Program-made: the position numbers and the translations under genes | Notes under the pieces: model-generated | What the model was told of the DNA's origin: nothing | The model's database searches: none | Seen by the model: only the letters and a program-made list of their open reading frames with translations | Source: CAYUTA01 sp964447605 | Lineage (GTDB): Bacteria > Bacillota > Clostridia > Christensenellales > CAG-138 | Assembly (NCBI GenBank): GCA_964447605.1 | Contig: CAYUTA010000004.1 | Span: forward strand, 1-64,000 | Direction of reading: 5' to 3' | Length of the DNA: 64,000 bases | In this document: one piece after another, positions 50,702 through 60,559 of the stretch | Layout of the letters: every line of letters begins with the position of its first letter | Position numbering within the stretch: position 1 is the stretch's first letter

Positions 50702-50930
50702 TCAAGCGAAAGCGAGAGAAGGCTTTCTTTTTGTAAGAAAGTGTTGCGGCAAAATAGATAACACATTAAAAGAGAATTGATTTAAGCAAATAGTACCGTC
50801 ACGGCACATCCACATTGCTAGTTTTTTAAGGTTCATCGCCGTGTATTTGAGTTTGACCCAGTTTGTGACCGCACGCAAGCCGCGGTGTTGCGTGTATTGC
50901 ATACCGTATTTGGGGCATCGATGAAGTTTT
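50702..50930 (-). pseudogene. Transposase C-terminal fragment (DDE, IS1182-like)
   Basis: The minus-strand frame contains KYGMQYTQHRGLRAVTNWVKL followed by YTAMNLKKLAMW, the conserved end of IS1182-type transposases, and a plausible natural C-terminus. Upstream the frame turns into unrelated residues, so only about 70 of over 400 residues remain. A relic of insertion-sequence activity. Confidence 0.65.
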
Positions 50931-51022
50931 ACTGAATGATACCGAGGGTTTTCTTGATTCTGCCCAGTGTTCTTGCATGGGAGCATACTTTTCAGCAGGG
51001 CGTGCTAACAGCTTCGATCCAT

Positions 51023-52579
51023 CTATACTTCTATTTTTTCCGCACTGTACCCTTTGTATTCTGTGGGGGTCATGTTTGTATAGGATTTGAACAGACGCGA
51101 GAAATACCGTGCGTCCTCATAGCCGCAAAGGCGTGCTATCTGGCCAACGTTCCATTGTTCATGCTCGTCAATCAATCGCTTAGCAAGTTCCATCCGCTTT
51201 TTGAGCACATAACGGCTCATCGTCAGTCCCGTTCTCTTCTTAAACAACCGTGCGAGATATTCATAGCTGTAAAAGAACGTGTTGGTAATATCGTCAAGAT
51301 TGTTCAGTGTTAGGTAGTATTCGTCGACGTGTGCGATTAAGCGTTCAGACAGCTTTCCGTCATCCTCGTGCACGTGCGTTCCTTGCAAAAAGCAGCGTCG
51401 AATGGCATACAAAAGGTGCTCTACCAGCTGCTCAGGTTGATTTTGTTCGCACAGACAGCGCAGAATATCCATCTGCCAATTATCCCGCACAGATGCACGT
51501 GCCTTGGTCGGCATAAACTCAATCATACGCAACACATAGACCACGATGCGCTGAAAATCCTGTTGCGTAATATTGTTTTTCAGCATGAAGCCTAAAATCA
51601 GATGCAACTCGGCTTCTGCGCCGGCTATGTCACCCTGTTCAATATATTCTCTGAAGTTTTCATGAATACGAAGCTTTACGATCCGCAGTGTATCATCGCT
51701 TTCCAGCGTTTCATCCTGCTCTAGTGTAAACTGGCTGCCCCTTGCTAAAACAATGCGCTGCTTGAGAATATTTCTCATGCGCTGTGCGCACAGCCAAACA
51801 TTGCCGTCATCAAAACGCTGGGTCGAGGCGCAAATGTTGATTGATAATTCCGGGCATGATTGCTGCAATACTTGGCAAAGCAACTCTGCTTTCTCTATGG
51901 CCGCAAAGGCTCGATCGTTTTGGAGCAGTAGACATATGGTTTTCTTGTTTACGCGGTCTTCGTCGGCTACATACCATCCGGGAAACTCCGGAAATACTTG
52001 CTGCATAATGCTATGCCAAAACAGTCCGGCCATCTTTTGATAGAAGAAGTCGTTGAGCACCTCATCGTCCGCTTCGTAGATATAGTTTCCAAAGTTGACA
52101 ATGAATAGAGCATACTCGTTTGATTGACCCGATAGGCGTTGATAAGACTCCGAATACCTTGTTTTGATGGATTTCCATTGCTTATCGGTTGTGATGGTAC
52201 GTTTTAAGTCGTCAAGCGTTTCGCACAACGCCTCTGCTTCCAATGGCTTCAACAGATAGTTAAAAACGCCGCATTTTATCGCCTGCCGTGTATACGAAAA
52301 ATCAGAATACCCCGACAGGATGACGACTTTAACTTCAGGGTAGCGTAGACTGAGCTGTCTTGCCAACTCCAGTCCATCCATGCGGGGCATTCGAATGTCG
52401 GTGAAAACGACCTGTGCGCTATGCAGCTGCACCATTTTTAATGCAGTTTCTCCGTCCGAACAAGCGGCTACTACTTTGAAACCTGAATCGCTTGACGCAA
52501 TGCGCTCGCATATCGCCTCAAGCAAGGGTTCCTCGTCCTCAGCCACAACAACGCGAATTTTTCCCCTTGTCATTTCCAT
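51023..52579 (-). CDS. AraC-type response regulator (YesN-like)
   Basis: 518 residues. Receiver domain at the N-terminus with phosphoacceptor Asp61 in VVFTDIRMPRMDG and conserved Lys in YLLKPLE. A long central region (about 140-400) is followed by an AraC-family double helix-turn-helix at the end (about 415-518: FYSYEYLARLFKKRTGLTMSRY and GYEDARYFSRLFKSYTNMTPTEY split around the linker). It overlaps the kinase gene by 10 bases. Together they should control the nearby sugar transporter. Confidence 0.92.
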   Translation of the reverse strand: MEMTRGKIRVVVAEDEEPLLEAICERIASSDSGFKVVAACSDGETALKMVQLHSAQVVFTDIRMPRMDGLELARQLSLRYPEVKVVILSGYSDFSYTRQAIKCGVFNYLLKPLEAEALCETLDDLKRTITTDKQWKSIKTRYSESYQRLSGQSNEYALFIVNFGNYIYEADDEVLNDFFYQKMAGLFWHSIMQQVFPEFPGWYVADEDRVNKKTICLLLQNDRAFAAIEKAELLCQVLQQSCPELSINICASTQRFDDGNVWLCAQRMRNILKQRIVLARGSQFTLEQDETLESDDTLRIVKLRIHENFREYIEQGDIAGAEAELHLILGFMLKNNITQQDFQRIVVYVLRMIEFMPTKARASVRDNWQMDILRCLCEQNQPEQLVEHLLYAIRRCFLQGTHVHEDDGKLSERLIAHVDEYYLTLNNLDDITNTFFYSYEYLARLFKKRTGLTMSRYVLKKRMELAKRLIDEHEQWNVGQIARLCGYEDARYFSRLFKSYTNMTPTEYKGYSAEKIEV

Positions 52580-54345
52580 TCCAGACTACCTCCAAGCAGT
52601 ATATCGCCGCCTTGTTGCGATGGTGTGATTTGGAAAACAAGTGCATTCTTGTAGCAGTGATGCAAACGTAAATATAGATTGACCAGGCCCATGCCATCTA
52701 GCTGCAAAGATTCCTCATGCGAGTGCTCGGCATAATGATGGCATCGCGCCTCGATTTGTTCTACTTGTTCGGGCGTAAACCCCTGTCCGTTGTCCGTAAT
52801 CCGAACCCGCCAACCGTCCTGCGTCAAAGTGCCAATGACGATAATCAGCGTGTCGGCACGGTTGGAGTATTTGAACGCATTTTCCACGATCAACTGTAAC
52901 ACAAGCTTTGGAATCTGAATTTGCATCATTTCGATGGGCACATCGATTTTTACTACCGCGCGCGGAAAACGCTCCTGCATAATGGCAATATAGCTGCGCA
53001 AAAAAGTAAGTTCTTCATATAAAGCGACGCCTTGTTCTGCGGGCTGGCTGATGTAACGCAGAATGCTTGACAGATCACTGCACATACGGCAAACGGTTTT
53101 TGTTTCGCCCTTGTCGGCAAGCACGCTTATGGAGGCTAGGGTGTTATACAAAAAGTGCGGCTGCACTTGTGCGTTGAGCGCCAAAAGCCGCGAGTGCATC
53201 TCGCCTGTTTTTGCAGTGACAACCTCAGACAGCGATGCTTGTAACCGCTCCGAAAGCGCCGTTATGGCGCTTGCCATATTGTCTAACTCCTCGGTGTCAG
53301 ATTCAACTTTCTCAAATCGAATATCCTGCGAAAAATCGAGAGCAGCAAGCTGCCGATCCATCTTCGACAGGGGTCTGGACAAATCGCGGCTTACGCGATA
53401 TAGCATGGGTAAGGCCACCAAAGACAGTAGCGCGGCTAGCAGTATGGAGAAAAACAGAAACGACAAGAGCTTATTGTAATACGTCATCACCGGTATGACA
53501 TAGGCGGCATAAGCATTTGCGGAAAAAACCGGCACGATGCGCACCATGTTGCCTTTGTAACGATACGACGCGGGCTGAATCTCTCCATCGAACTGAAACG
53601 GTGCGATGGAAAAGTTTTCGCCGCCATAAAGGAATTGGCCGGTATTGCTGATAATATGCAGTTGAAGATGTTCAATGTTGGCGTTGTCGGCCAAGTTTTT
53701 GCAGAAGCGTTCAAATTCCATTGTTTGGATGCCGACTTCCAACATCGCCTGCGGACGAGCAAATAGATTGTTGAGATTGATCGAACGCGATAGCAGCAAG
53801 AGGGACTCATCCGTATCCGCCTTTGTTCGGCCCGGTGTGTTTTTCAGGTAGGCGTTTTCGCTTTGCCGCAAAAGCAATGCCGAGCCGGCACCCGCATAAT
53901 CTGCGTAGGTGTCGACCGGCTGCTGATACTCGCTGACAATGATTTCGCTACCCAGCCAGATATAATAGCCGTCTCTTGTTGCAACTCCGACGCGGTAGCC
54001 TTTTTCAAACATTTTATACGCTTCCAGATACACGGTATTAAGCGCATCGGCTTGGTTTTCGCCGTTTTTAGCCGCAATAGGCAGGTCGTACAAAACAGAT
54101 TTTTTGAAAACCTGTGAGTTGAGCAATTCCATGGAAAAACTGTTCAACTCTGAAAAATACATATCCAAAGAGGTGTTGATTGCCTGCACCATTTGTTTTT
54201 GTGTGTCGATGATGCTGTTGTTAATATCCAGCCCAACGAACACCATGACAGCAATGATGCTGATAATGAAGAACGCAGCAAACAGCCGCGCATACGCAGC
54301 AAACAGTTTATCCTGTATTTTTCGCTTCTGTCCTTGACGCTTCAA
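52570..54345 (-). CDS. Sensor histidine kinase (YesM-like)
   Basis: 591-residue membrane kinase. Helices at about 15-37 and 280-305 enclose an outer Cache-like sensor. A HAMP-like linker follows, then the His_kinase domain with LNAQVQPHFLYNTLASI (phosphorylated His), and the ATP-binding part with LIVENAFKYS and DNGQGF. This is the YesM/LytS-like class that pairs with AraC-type regulators to sense extracellular sugars. Starts 5 bases after the dehydrogenase stop. Confidence 0.92.
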   Translation of the reverse strand: MKRQGQKRKIQDKLFAAYARLFAAFFIISIIAVMVFVGLDINNSIIDTQKQMVQAINTSLDMYFSELNSFSMELLNSQVFKKSVLYDLPIAAKNGENQADALNTVYLEAYKMFEKGYRVGVATRDGYYIWLGSEIIVSEYQQPVDTYADYAGAGSALLLRQSENAYLKNTPGRTKADTDESLLLLSRSINLNNLFARPQAMLEVGIQTMEFERFCKNLADNANIEHLQLHIISNTGQFLYGGENFSIAPFQFDGEIQPASYRYKGNMVRIVPVFSANAYAAYVIPVMTYYNKLLSFLFFSILLAALLSLVALPMLYRVSRDLSRPLSKMDRQLAALDFSQDIRFEKVESDTEELDNMASAITALSERLQASLSEVVTAKTGEMHSRLLALNAQVQPHFLYNTLASISVLADKGETKTVCRMCSDLSSILRYISQPAEQGVALYEELTFLRSYIAIMQERFPRAVVKIDVPIEMMQIQIPKLVLQLIVENAFKYSNRADTLIIVIGTLTQDGWRVRITDNGQGFTPEQVEQIEARCHHYAEHSHEESLQLDGMGLVNLYLRLHHCYKNALVFQITPSQQGGDILLGGSLEWK

Positions 54346-54350
54346 ATATC

Positions 54351-55610
54351 TTATCCTCTTTGCAATTTTTTGAAGCTCTCCAATGCAATCGTGCGACCCG
54401 TTAGGCGGGATTCCTCGGCCGCGAGTGCAACCAAATGGCTTTCCACGGAATCCTCTGCGGAGGACTGCGCATACGCGCCGTCGCTTTCCACCGTGCGCAA
54501 AAATCCTCGCATGAATCTTTCGTCGCTGCCGCTATGCCCCGACGCATTGATCTTGACGATGTGTTCAGCGGTATCTCCACTCAAAAAGTCGATGTGCGTA
54601 ATTCGGTTCTCTTCCATGTCGCAAAGAAGCTGACCGCGCGTGCCCATGATGTTCATGGTTCGACTGCCTTTGCCCGTAAATGCCGACATGGTAAAGCTGG
54701 CCGTTACTCCATTTGTCAAAAGCAGATTCACAACCTGATGGTCAACCACGTCATTGTCGCAATGGTATACGCAACGCCCATAAGGCCCATCCTCAAGCGC
54801 CGCTGCGACATCTGCCTTGCCGCCGGAAAGAGCCACTACTTTCCGAATCGTTTCAGAATACCACTCATCATGATCTAGGTAAATCTTTCCCGCATCGTAT
54901 GGGCAGTCATATCTGGCCTTGCAGCCGTCAAGGCAGCGTTTGCTTGCGCCCTCCGGGGCATTTTCTGCGCAAAAGTGTTTCAATGATCCAAACGAAGACA
55001 CGCTGATACAGTGTTCGTCCGTGAGCCACAGCAGTATGTCCATATCGTGACAGCTCTTTTGCAAAATCATCGGGCTGGATTGCGCTGTGTTGCGCCAGTT
55101 GCCGCGCACAAAGGAATGCGCCTGGTGCCAGTAGCCCACGCACTCAAGATGCTGAACGCATACGATGTCGCCGATACAGCCGGTATCCAGCAAGGCTTTT
55201 ACCTTTGTAAAGAAAGGCGAATAGCGCAGTACATGACAAACCGTGAGCGAACGCTGATAGGCCTTGGCATATTCACCCATGGCAACGCAGTCTTTTGCAT
55301 CTGGACTCATGGGCTTTTCACAAAGAACATGATAGCCTTTTTCAAGAGCGGCTTGCACGGGCAGCGTGTGTTCTTTGTCCATCGTACAAACCAGAGCGCA
55401 ATCGGCCAATTTTTCTTTTGAAAGCAGTTCTTTCCAATCAGAAAAAACCAAGTCCTCCTCTATTTGATGCTTGGCACAAAACGCAGCTCTGCGCACAGGG
55501 TTTGGCTCGGCAACGGCAACAATGCGGAATTCATTGGGATGCTCTAGGGCATATTTTGCATAGACTTCCGCGCCGCGCTGTCCTGCTCCGATTAAAACTC
55601 CGGTAATCAT
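54351..55610 (-). CDS. Gfo/Idh/MocA-family dehydrogenase
   Basis: 419-residue NAD(P)-dependent oxidoreductase acting on sugars or inositols. Rossmann motif GAGQRGAEVY near the start, the CEKPMSPDAKDC stretch with the catalytic-region Lys, and GHSGSDERFMRGF late. A Cys-rich segment (HFCAENAPEGASKRCLDGCKARYDCPYD) marks a subgroup often found in sugar operons. It lies between the transporter genes and the two-component pair. Confidence 0.88.
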   Translation of the reverse strand: MITGVLIGAGQRGAEVYAKYALEHPNEFRIVAVAEPNPVRRAAFCAKHQIEEDLVFSDWKELLSKEKLADCALVCTMDKEHTLPVQAALEKGYHVLCEKPMSPDAKDCVAMGEYAKAYQRSLTVCHVLRYSPFFTKVKALLDTGCIGDIVCVQHLECVGYWHQAHSFVRGNWRNTAQSSPMILQKSCHDMDILLWLTDEHCISVSSFGSLKHFCAENAPEGASKRCLDGCKARYDCPYDAGKIYLDHDEWYSETIRKVVALSGGKADVAAALEDGPYGRCVYHCDNDVVDHQVVNLLLTNGVTASFTMSAFTGKGSRTMNIMGTRGQLLCDMEENRITHIDFLSGDTAEHIVKINASGHSGSDERFMRGFLRTVESDGAYAQSSAEDSVESHLVALAAEESRLTGRTIALESFKKLQRG

Positions 55611-55629
55611 TTCTTATCCTCCAAAATGC

Positions 55630-56457
55630 TCAACCCTTGACAGAGCCTGCGACCATGCCCGAGATGATGTGCTTTTGACCAAATACATAGACGATCAAAA
55701 TCGGGGCGATGGCGTATAATATCGTAACGCATACCAGATTCCAGCTGGCGGTATAAGTGCCAAAGAAATTGTACACCTGCTGCACGATCACCGCTTTGTC
55801 GGGATCTGGCAGCAGATACAGCGGCACGGTAAAGTCATTCCAAACATTCAAGAAGTTGATCATAACCACCGTGACCGTTACGGGCTTCATTGTAGGCATG
55901 ATAACTTGGAAGAACAGCCGAAGCGGCCCTGCACCGTCCACAATGGCGGCTTCGTCCAGCTCCTTTGGAATACTGCTGATAAATCCATAGAACAAGAATA
56001 TGGAAAGTGGCAGCACCAGTGCTGTAAATAAGAGTATCACTCCGGGTATACTGTTGTAAAGTGACAGCCACCGCATCACTTTTACAACCGACACCATGCT
56101 CACCGGTACCATAAGGCCAATGGCAAAATACAGATAGAGTCGTTGGTTGAGTTTTGATCTGTTGCGGCTGATGACAAACGCGCACATGGACGAGCAAAGC
56201 ACGCTAAGCGCGACGCTGCTAACGCTGATCACAAGCGAATTTATCAGCGAGCGCAGAATGTTGCCATCCTCCCATACTTTCTTGAAGTTCTCAAAGCGCA
56301 GTGTTTGCGGCAGCGTGAGCGACATAGTCAACGCTTCGGTCTTTGTCTTGAAGCTATTCAAAACAACGATTGCAAAGGGAATCAGAACCACCAGCGCGAG
56401 CAGCCATGCAATCGATTCTTTTATGATAGTCGTGATCGTTTTTTTCATCGCTTTCAC
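55630..56457 (-). CDS. Sugar ABC transporter permease, MalG-like
   Basis: 275-residue CUT1 permease with six helices and EAA loop EAAIVDGAGPLRLFFQVIMP. Second permease of the island's transporter. It starts one base after the stop of the MalF-like gene. No ATPase is encoded in the island either. Confidence 0.92.
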   Translation of the reverse strand: MKAMKKTITTIIKESIAWLLALVVLIPFAIVVLNSFKTKTEALTMSLTLPQTLRFENFKKVWEDGNILRSLINSLVISVSSVALSVLCSSMCAFVISRNRSKLNQRLYLYFAIGLMVPVSMVSVVKVMRWLSLYNSIPGVILLFTALVLPLSIFLFYGFISSIPKELDEAAIVDGAGPLRLFFQVIMPTMKPVTVTVVMINFLNVWNDFTVPLYLLPDPDKAVIVQQVYNFFGTYTASWNLVCVTILYAIAPILIVYVFGQKHIISGMVAGSVKG

Positions 56458-56458
56458 C

Positions 56459-57376
56459 TTAATCCTTGCTGTCCTTAATGCGCAACACCAACAGCCCGAA
56501 AATGGCCGTTATGAAAAATACAATCACACCGTAAGCGGCGCTCATGCCGTATAGCTTTTTGCCAAACTCTTTATAGACTGCCGTGTTGATGAGCTCTGTG
56601 CTGCCCGCGGGACCACCGCCAGTGAGCACAAACACGATATCAAAGGTCTTGAGTCCTTGCGAAAGGTTCAGCAACAGATTGATGATGAACGAGGGTATCA
56701 TGCGCGGCATAGTGATAAAGAATAGCTTTTGAATGCTGTTTGCACCGTCGATGCCGGCCGCTTCATACAAGCTCTTGTCAATCAACTGAAGACCGGCAAG
56801 ATAGATGACCATGTTAAAGCCCGTTTGCTTCCATACGTCCACCGCCATGGTTGCGCCAAGTGCAGTTTCCGGCGTTGTTAGCCATGGATGAACAAGCGAT
56901 TCTAGGCCGATCGCGCTCAAAAACTGGTTGAAAAACCCGCTTGTCATCAGCAGCGATCCAAACATCAATCCGATGATGAGCGGCGACAACATGCTGGGCA
57001 AGAAAAAAATAGCGCGCATGGCATTGCGGCTCTTGAGCCCTTCGTTAAATGCAAGCGCAAGCAGAAAGCCCAGTACGTTTTTGAATACGGTGGTCACAAA
57101 AGCATACCATATGGTACGCACTATGATTGCAAGCAATTCAGGGTTGGAAAAGATCTTTTGAAAATTGGCAAACCCGATGAATTTGGCTGTCTCCTGCGTT
57201 ATTTTGATTGCATTCCAGTTGGTAAGCGAATAGTAGAAATTGATGACAACGGGTGTCATGAACAGGATGGTATACAGCAGCAACGCGGGTGCAGAAAACC
57301 CTGTTTTGTAGATTTTCCTCTGGTTCAAGGGAGAAGCCCCCTTCCTCTTGAAATTAAGAGGAGCGGCGGCAACCAT
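56459..57376 (-). CDS. Sugar ABC transporter permease, MalF-like
   Basis: 305-residue CUT1 permease, first helix at about 30-50, EAA loop EAAGIDGANSIQKLFFITMPRM. It follows the binding-protein gene by 44 bases and is coupled to the next permease. Confidence 0.92.
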   Translation of the reverse strand: MVAAAPLNFKRKGASPLNQRKIYKTGFSAPALLLYTILFMTPVVINFYYSLTNWNAIKITQETAKFIGFANFQKIFSNPELLAIIVRTIWYAFVTTVFKNVLGFLLALAFNEGLKSRNAMRAIFFLPSMLSPLIIGLMFGSLLMTSGFFNQFLSAIGLESLVHPWLTTPETALGATMAVDVWKQTGFNMVIYLAGLQLIDKSLYEAAGIDGANSIQKLFFITMPRMIPSFIINLLLNLSQGLKTFDIVFVLTGGGPAGSTELINTAVYKEFGKKLYGMSAAYGVIVFFITAIFGLLVLRIKDSKD

Positions 57377-57420
57377 GCCTGCCGCTCCCCTGAAACTCGG
57401 TAGCTTATTAGGTGTTAGCG

Positions 57421-58767
57421 TTATTCAGCAACGGTATCAAACATGGTGGCGCGATACTCGTCGATGGCAGTGATGAACTGATCCACGCTCGTCGTGCCGG
57501 CTGCGAAGCCTTGCAGATACTTGTAGATGTCGCCATCCCAGTAGAGGACATATTTGATGAGCATGACAACCGGGGTTTCACTGCGCTCGAGCAAATCGGT
57601 GGTTGCAGTGGTGGCAGAAACGCTCTCAACACCCTCAAACGCGGAGGACACGAGGTCGGTACGGGCTGCATAGTAGGTTTCGAGGTTCTCGTCGCGTGCA
57701 AGGAAGTCAAGGAAGAGCTTGCAAGCTTCGATGTTGGAGCTATTCTTGTTGATGTACTTGGAGATGCCGCCGCCGTTGCTTACGGCAGCCTGGTTGTCTA
57801 GAAGCGGGCAGGGGAACATGCCAAAGGTATCGGTTGCGCCGTTTGCATACAGCTCAGCAGCATAGGCAGAGTAGGTGAACATCATGGCGCATTCGCGATT
57901 CTGAAGTGCGGGGTAGCTGCCAAACCAGTCTTCTGCCTGGCCATCGTTGGTGAAGTACTTGGGCGATCCGCCATCCTTGGCTTCCAGCAATCCCTTGACC
58001 TGCTCAAGGCCGTTGCGAAGCGCTGCGATGTCGGCCCACTTGTTGTCTTTTCCGGCATTGAGATACTCAACGTAATCCGGTTTTTCTGCTTCGATGGACG
58101 GCGTTAGAGCATATACCCAACTCTGCGTATGCCACACACCGTTGATGCCCTCGTACAAAGGCGTAACACCGAGAGCTTTGATCGCATCGCACAGAGCGAT
58201 GAACTCAGCCCAAGTGGTGGGTACGGTCAGGCCGTTTTCTTCAAAGAAGGTTTTGTTGTACAGAATGCCTTCAAAGTCAACGCCCCAGGTGGAGAAACCA
58301 AGCAGCTGACCATCAACGGTGTTGGCTTCCTTTGCCCAATCGACCAGACGATCTTCCCATTCGGAACCGGTCAAATCCAAGGCGATTTCGGGGATGCCGG
58401 CGGACTTCATTTCGCCGCCTGCTGCATACATGAACATATCCACAGCATTGCTGCCGCCGGACAGGCTCGTGCCAAGAAGCGTTGCATAGCCGTTATCGGG
58501 TGTCAGGAGAATTTTGACTTCGACGCCGGTTTCATCTTCGAACTTCTTGAACAGTTCACGGTCAATATCCTTGATCCAGTTCTGCGAAGCCATCAGGGTG
58601 ATGGAATTCGGCGGGGTGGCTTCCGATGTGGGTTCCTGCACGACCGCCGGCTTTTCGGCAGACGCGGCCGGGACAGTTTCTACAGCAGTTTGCGGCGTGG
58701 TGGTGCAAGCCATGGCCATGGGCAACACGATCAAGGCAACCAGCACAAGACAGAGCAGTTTTTTCAT
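57421..58767 (-). CDS. Sugar ABC transporter binding lipoprotein
   Basis: 448-residue SBP_bac_1 protein. The signal peptide ends MAMAC (Cys21). The mature protein contains FEDETGVEVKILLTPDNGYATLL and WAEFIALCDAIKALGVTPLYEG, typical of oligosaccharide binding. First gene of the minus-strand operon; divergent from the GH172-like gene, so both may answer to the YesN-like regulator. Confidence 0.92.
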   Translation of the reverse strand: MKKLLCLVLVALIVLPMAMACTTTPQTAVETVPAASAEKPAVVQEPTSEATPPNSITLMASQNWIKDIDRELFKKFEDETGVEVKILLTPDNGYATLLGTSLSGGSNAVDMFMYAAGGEMKSAGIPEIALDLTGSEWEDRLVDWAKEANTVDGQLLGFSTWGVDFEGILYNKTFFEENGLTVPTTWAEFIALCDAIKALGVTPLYEGINGVWHTQSWVYALTPSIEAEKPDYVEYLNAGKDNKWADIAALRNGLEQVKGLLEAKDGGSPKYFTNDGQAEDWFGSYPALQNRECAMMFTYSAYAAELYANGATDTFGMFPCPLLDNQAAVSNGGGISKYINKNSSNIEACKLFLDFLARDENLETYYAARTDLVSSAFEGVESVSATTATTDLLERSETPVVMLIKYVLYWDGDIYKYLQGFAAGTTSVDQFITAIDEYRATMFDTVAE

Positions 58768-59041
58768 TGCAGTTTCTCCTTTAAGATAATTTGATGTGCT
58801 TGCAGGAATTTACTCCCTGCTCTGTCTATTACACTAGCATTATGATTCCGTTTCAAACAGGCACAGGCTTGACAACCCGATGTGGACAAAATTGATATTT
58901 TGGTAAAAGCAGCTTTTTCCCACACAAAGAGTGCGGCATAATACATATAGACCGCTTCATGAACCTGCGATGCAATGCAAGCTATGCCGCTGCATCATAC
59001 CATAACAACGATAGAACAATCAAATTCTTAAGGAGCATACT
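58768..59041. other. Divergent promoter region of the sugar module
   Basis: 274 bp between the binding-protein gene and the GH172-like gene. AT-rich, so promoters for both directions are likely. I see no strong palindrome. AraC-type direct repeats would be expected here but I cannot define them. Confidence 0.4.
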
Positions 59042-60049
59042 ATGACATCCTCATGGGAAACCATCACCGCTTGCGGTGGCAATCGCCAAAGGTTACAGCG
59101 CATCACATGGCCTTATGACAAGTATCCCGACATGCCGCAACTGACCGCCGGTGCGCGCATTACGTTGCTCGACACCGTGGGGCCTGGGGTCGTCACGAAT
59201 CTGCATGTTTCCAACTATGAATATCTCGATGATGTACTCGAGAGCAGCAGCGCGCGGGAGCCGGATGCAGCAAGCCGCTTGTTGATCGAAATTACCTACG
59301 ATCATCATGCCGTTGCCGACATTGCCATGCCGTTGTTCGACTTTCTTGGCGACGTAGATGCCGCTTGCGATTTCTATTCCACCTGCTATTTTTCCAAAGT
59401 GCGGCTTTCGCATAACTTTCGCCTGCCGATTCCGTTTCGTCAAGCCATCCGCATCGACATTGTGAATCCCACGAAAACCGACCTGATCGGCTATGCAGAT
59501 CTGCAGTGGGAAGCACTCGACGCATTGCCGAAAGGCTGTGGATACCTGAGCGTGGATTATCGCCGCGGATGCGCGAACTTGCCAGAGGAAATCGTTACAC
59601 TGTGCGATATTCAGGCAAAGGGAAGCATCGTTGCCCATTGGTTTTCCATTTGCAGCGACTTGCCCTTTGCAAAGGAGGGTCAGTATGTTTGCGAGGGGAA
59701 TCAGGAATTCTACCTGGACTACGAAACCGAACCCTCCCTTGAATACCTTGGCACCGAAGACGTCTACGGCTACTCTTGGGGCTTTCTCGGTTCTGCGAGC
59801 GATGGCTACAGTGCCATTATCCGCTATGATACAGATCAACAGGGTGTTGCAACTATTTCCATGCTGCGCTGCCGTACCCTGGATCGCATTCCGTTTGAAC
59901 GTGCCTGCAAGGTGTCGCTCGATTATACGCAGGAGTTTTTTTCCAAGCTTTCGAAAAACCCGCTGCATCAAACAGGGGTCTTTCGCGACCGTCTGGGCGC
60001 AAGTTTTGCTGCCGAATACAGTAGCTGCTTTTATTATTACAGAGCATAG
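59042..60049 (+). CDS. DUF2961/GH172-family glycoside hydrolase-like protein
   Basis: 335-residue protein of the DUF2961 (GH172) family, a jelly-roll fold acting on furanose sugars such as arabinofuranosides or fructose dianhydrides. Family features: LDTVGPGVVTNLHV, the FLGDVDAACDFYSTCYF region, and VDYRRGCANLPEE. There is no signal peptide, so it works on an imported sugar, matching the neighbouring transporter and dehydrogenase. ATG follows TTAAGGAG. Its 3' end is overlapped on the other strand by the read-through tail of the TnpV-like gene. Confidence 0.82.
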   Translation: MTSSWETITACGGNRQRLQRITWPYDKYPDMPQLTAGARITLLDTVGPGVVTNLHVSNYEYLDDVLESSSAREPDAASRLLIEITYDHHAVADIAMPLFDFLGDVDAACDFYSTCYFSKVRLSHNFRLPIPFRQAIRIDIVNPTKTDLIGYADLQWEALDALPKGCGYLSVDYRRGCANLPEEIVTLCDIQAKGSIVAHWFSICSDLPFAKEGQYVCEGNQEFYLDYETEPSLEYLGTEDVYGYSWGFLGSASDGYSAIIRYDTDQQGVATISMLRCRTLDRIPFERACKVSLDYTQEFFSKLSKNPLHQTGVFRDRLGASFAAEYSSCFYYYRA

Positions 60050-60419
60050 CTTTCCTGATACGGCCTGTTTTCAAACCATTCTTGGGGCTTTTTTGCGCAA
60101 CTTTCGGTAGACTATTTTTCCAGATCATTTTCTCCATCACGCATTCCTCCGCCTGCCCTCGAATCGCATTCATCGCGCCGACCCATGCCATTTGGTCACA
60201 TGCTTTTCCTTCTTCCGTAATGCCTTGCGACTTTGCAAGCTGTAGCATGTATTCCCATACTTGCTCTTTACACAGCTCATTCCGCTCAACAAGCCAGTTT
60301 TCCAACTCTCCAGAAAACAGCAATTCTGTATAAAGATTCTGATTGTACTGCTTCATGTGCGCAAGCAACCTGCGTCCGTATTTGCCTATGTTCCCCTCGT
60401 TGATTTGTGTTCTGCTCAT
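59853..60419 (-). CDS. TnpV-like transposon protein with read-through tail
   Basis: The first 95 residues (NIGKYGRRLLAHMKQYNQNLY, then LQLAKSQGITEEGKACDQMAWVGAMNAIR and AEECVMEKMIW) match TnpV, a small protein found on clostridial transposons. Its role there is unclear. Typical TnpV ends soon after this point, but here the frame continues 90 residues, the last 66 antisense to the GH172-like gene. The original stop has therefore been lost, probably by an insertion or deletion junction near 60110. It is adjacent to the tRNA-Ser end of the island. Confidence 0.7.
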   Translation of the reverse strand: MSRTQINEGNIGKYGRRLLAHMKQYNQNLYTELLFSGELENWLVERNELCKEQVWEYMLQLAKSQGITEEGKACDQMAWVGAMNAIRGQAEECVMEKMIWKNSLPKVAQKSPKNGLKTGRIRKAMLCNNKSSYCIRQQNLRPDGRERPLFDAAGFSKAWKKTPAYNRATPCRHVQTECDPGYGSAAWK

Positions 60420-60559
60420 GTTCTTGTCCTCCTGTTTGTTGTTTTATCAGAAGTGCTAAAAGCTGTCGTGTGCCACAGCAGACGACATAGCACAAATATA
60501 CAACAAATCCGAACCCTTCACCGATCAATATCGGGTTCGAGTTCGGATTTGAATTTGAA

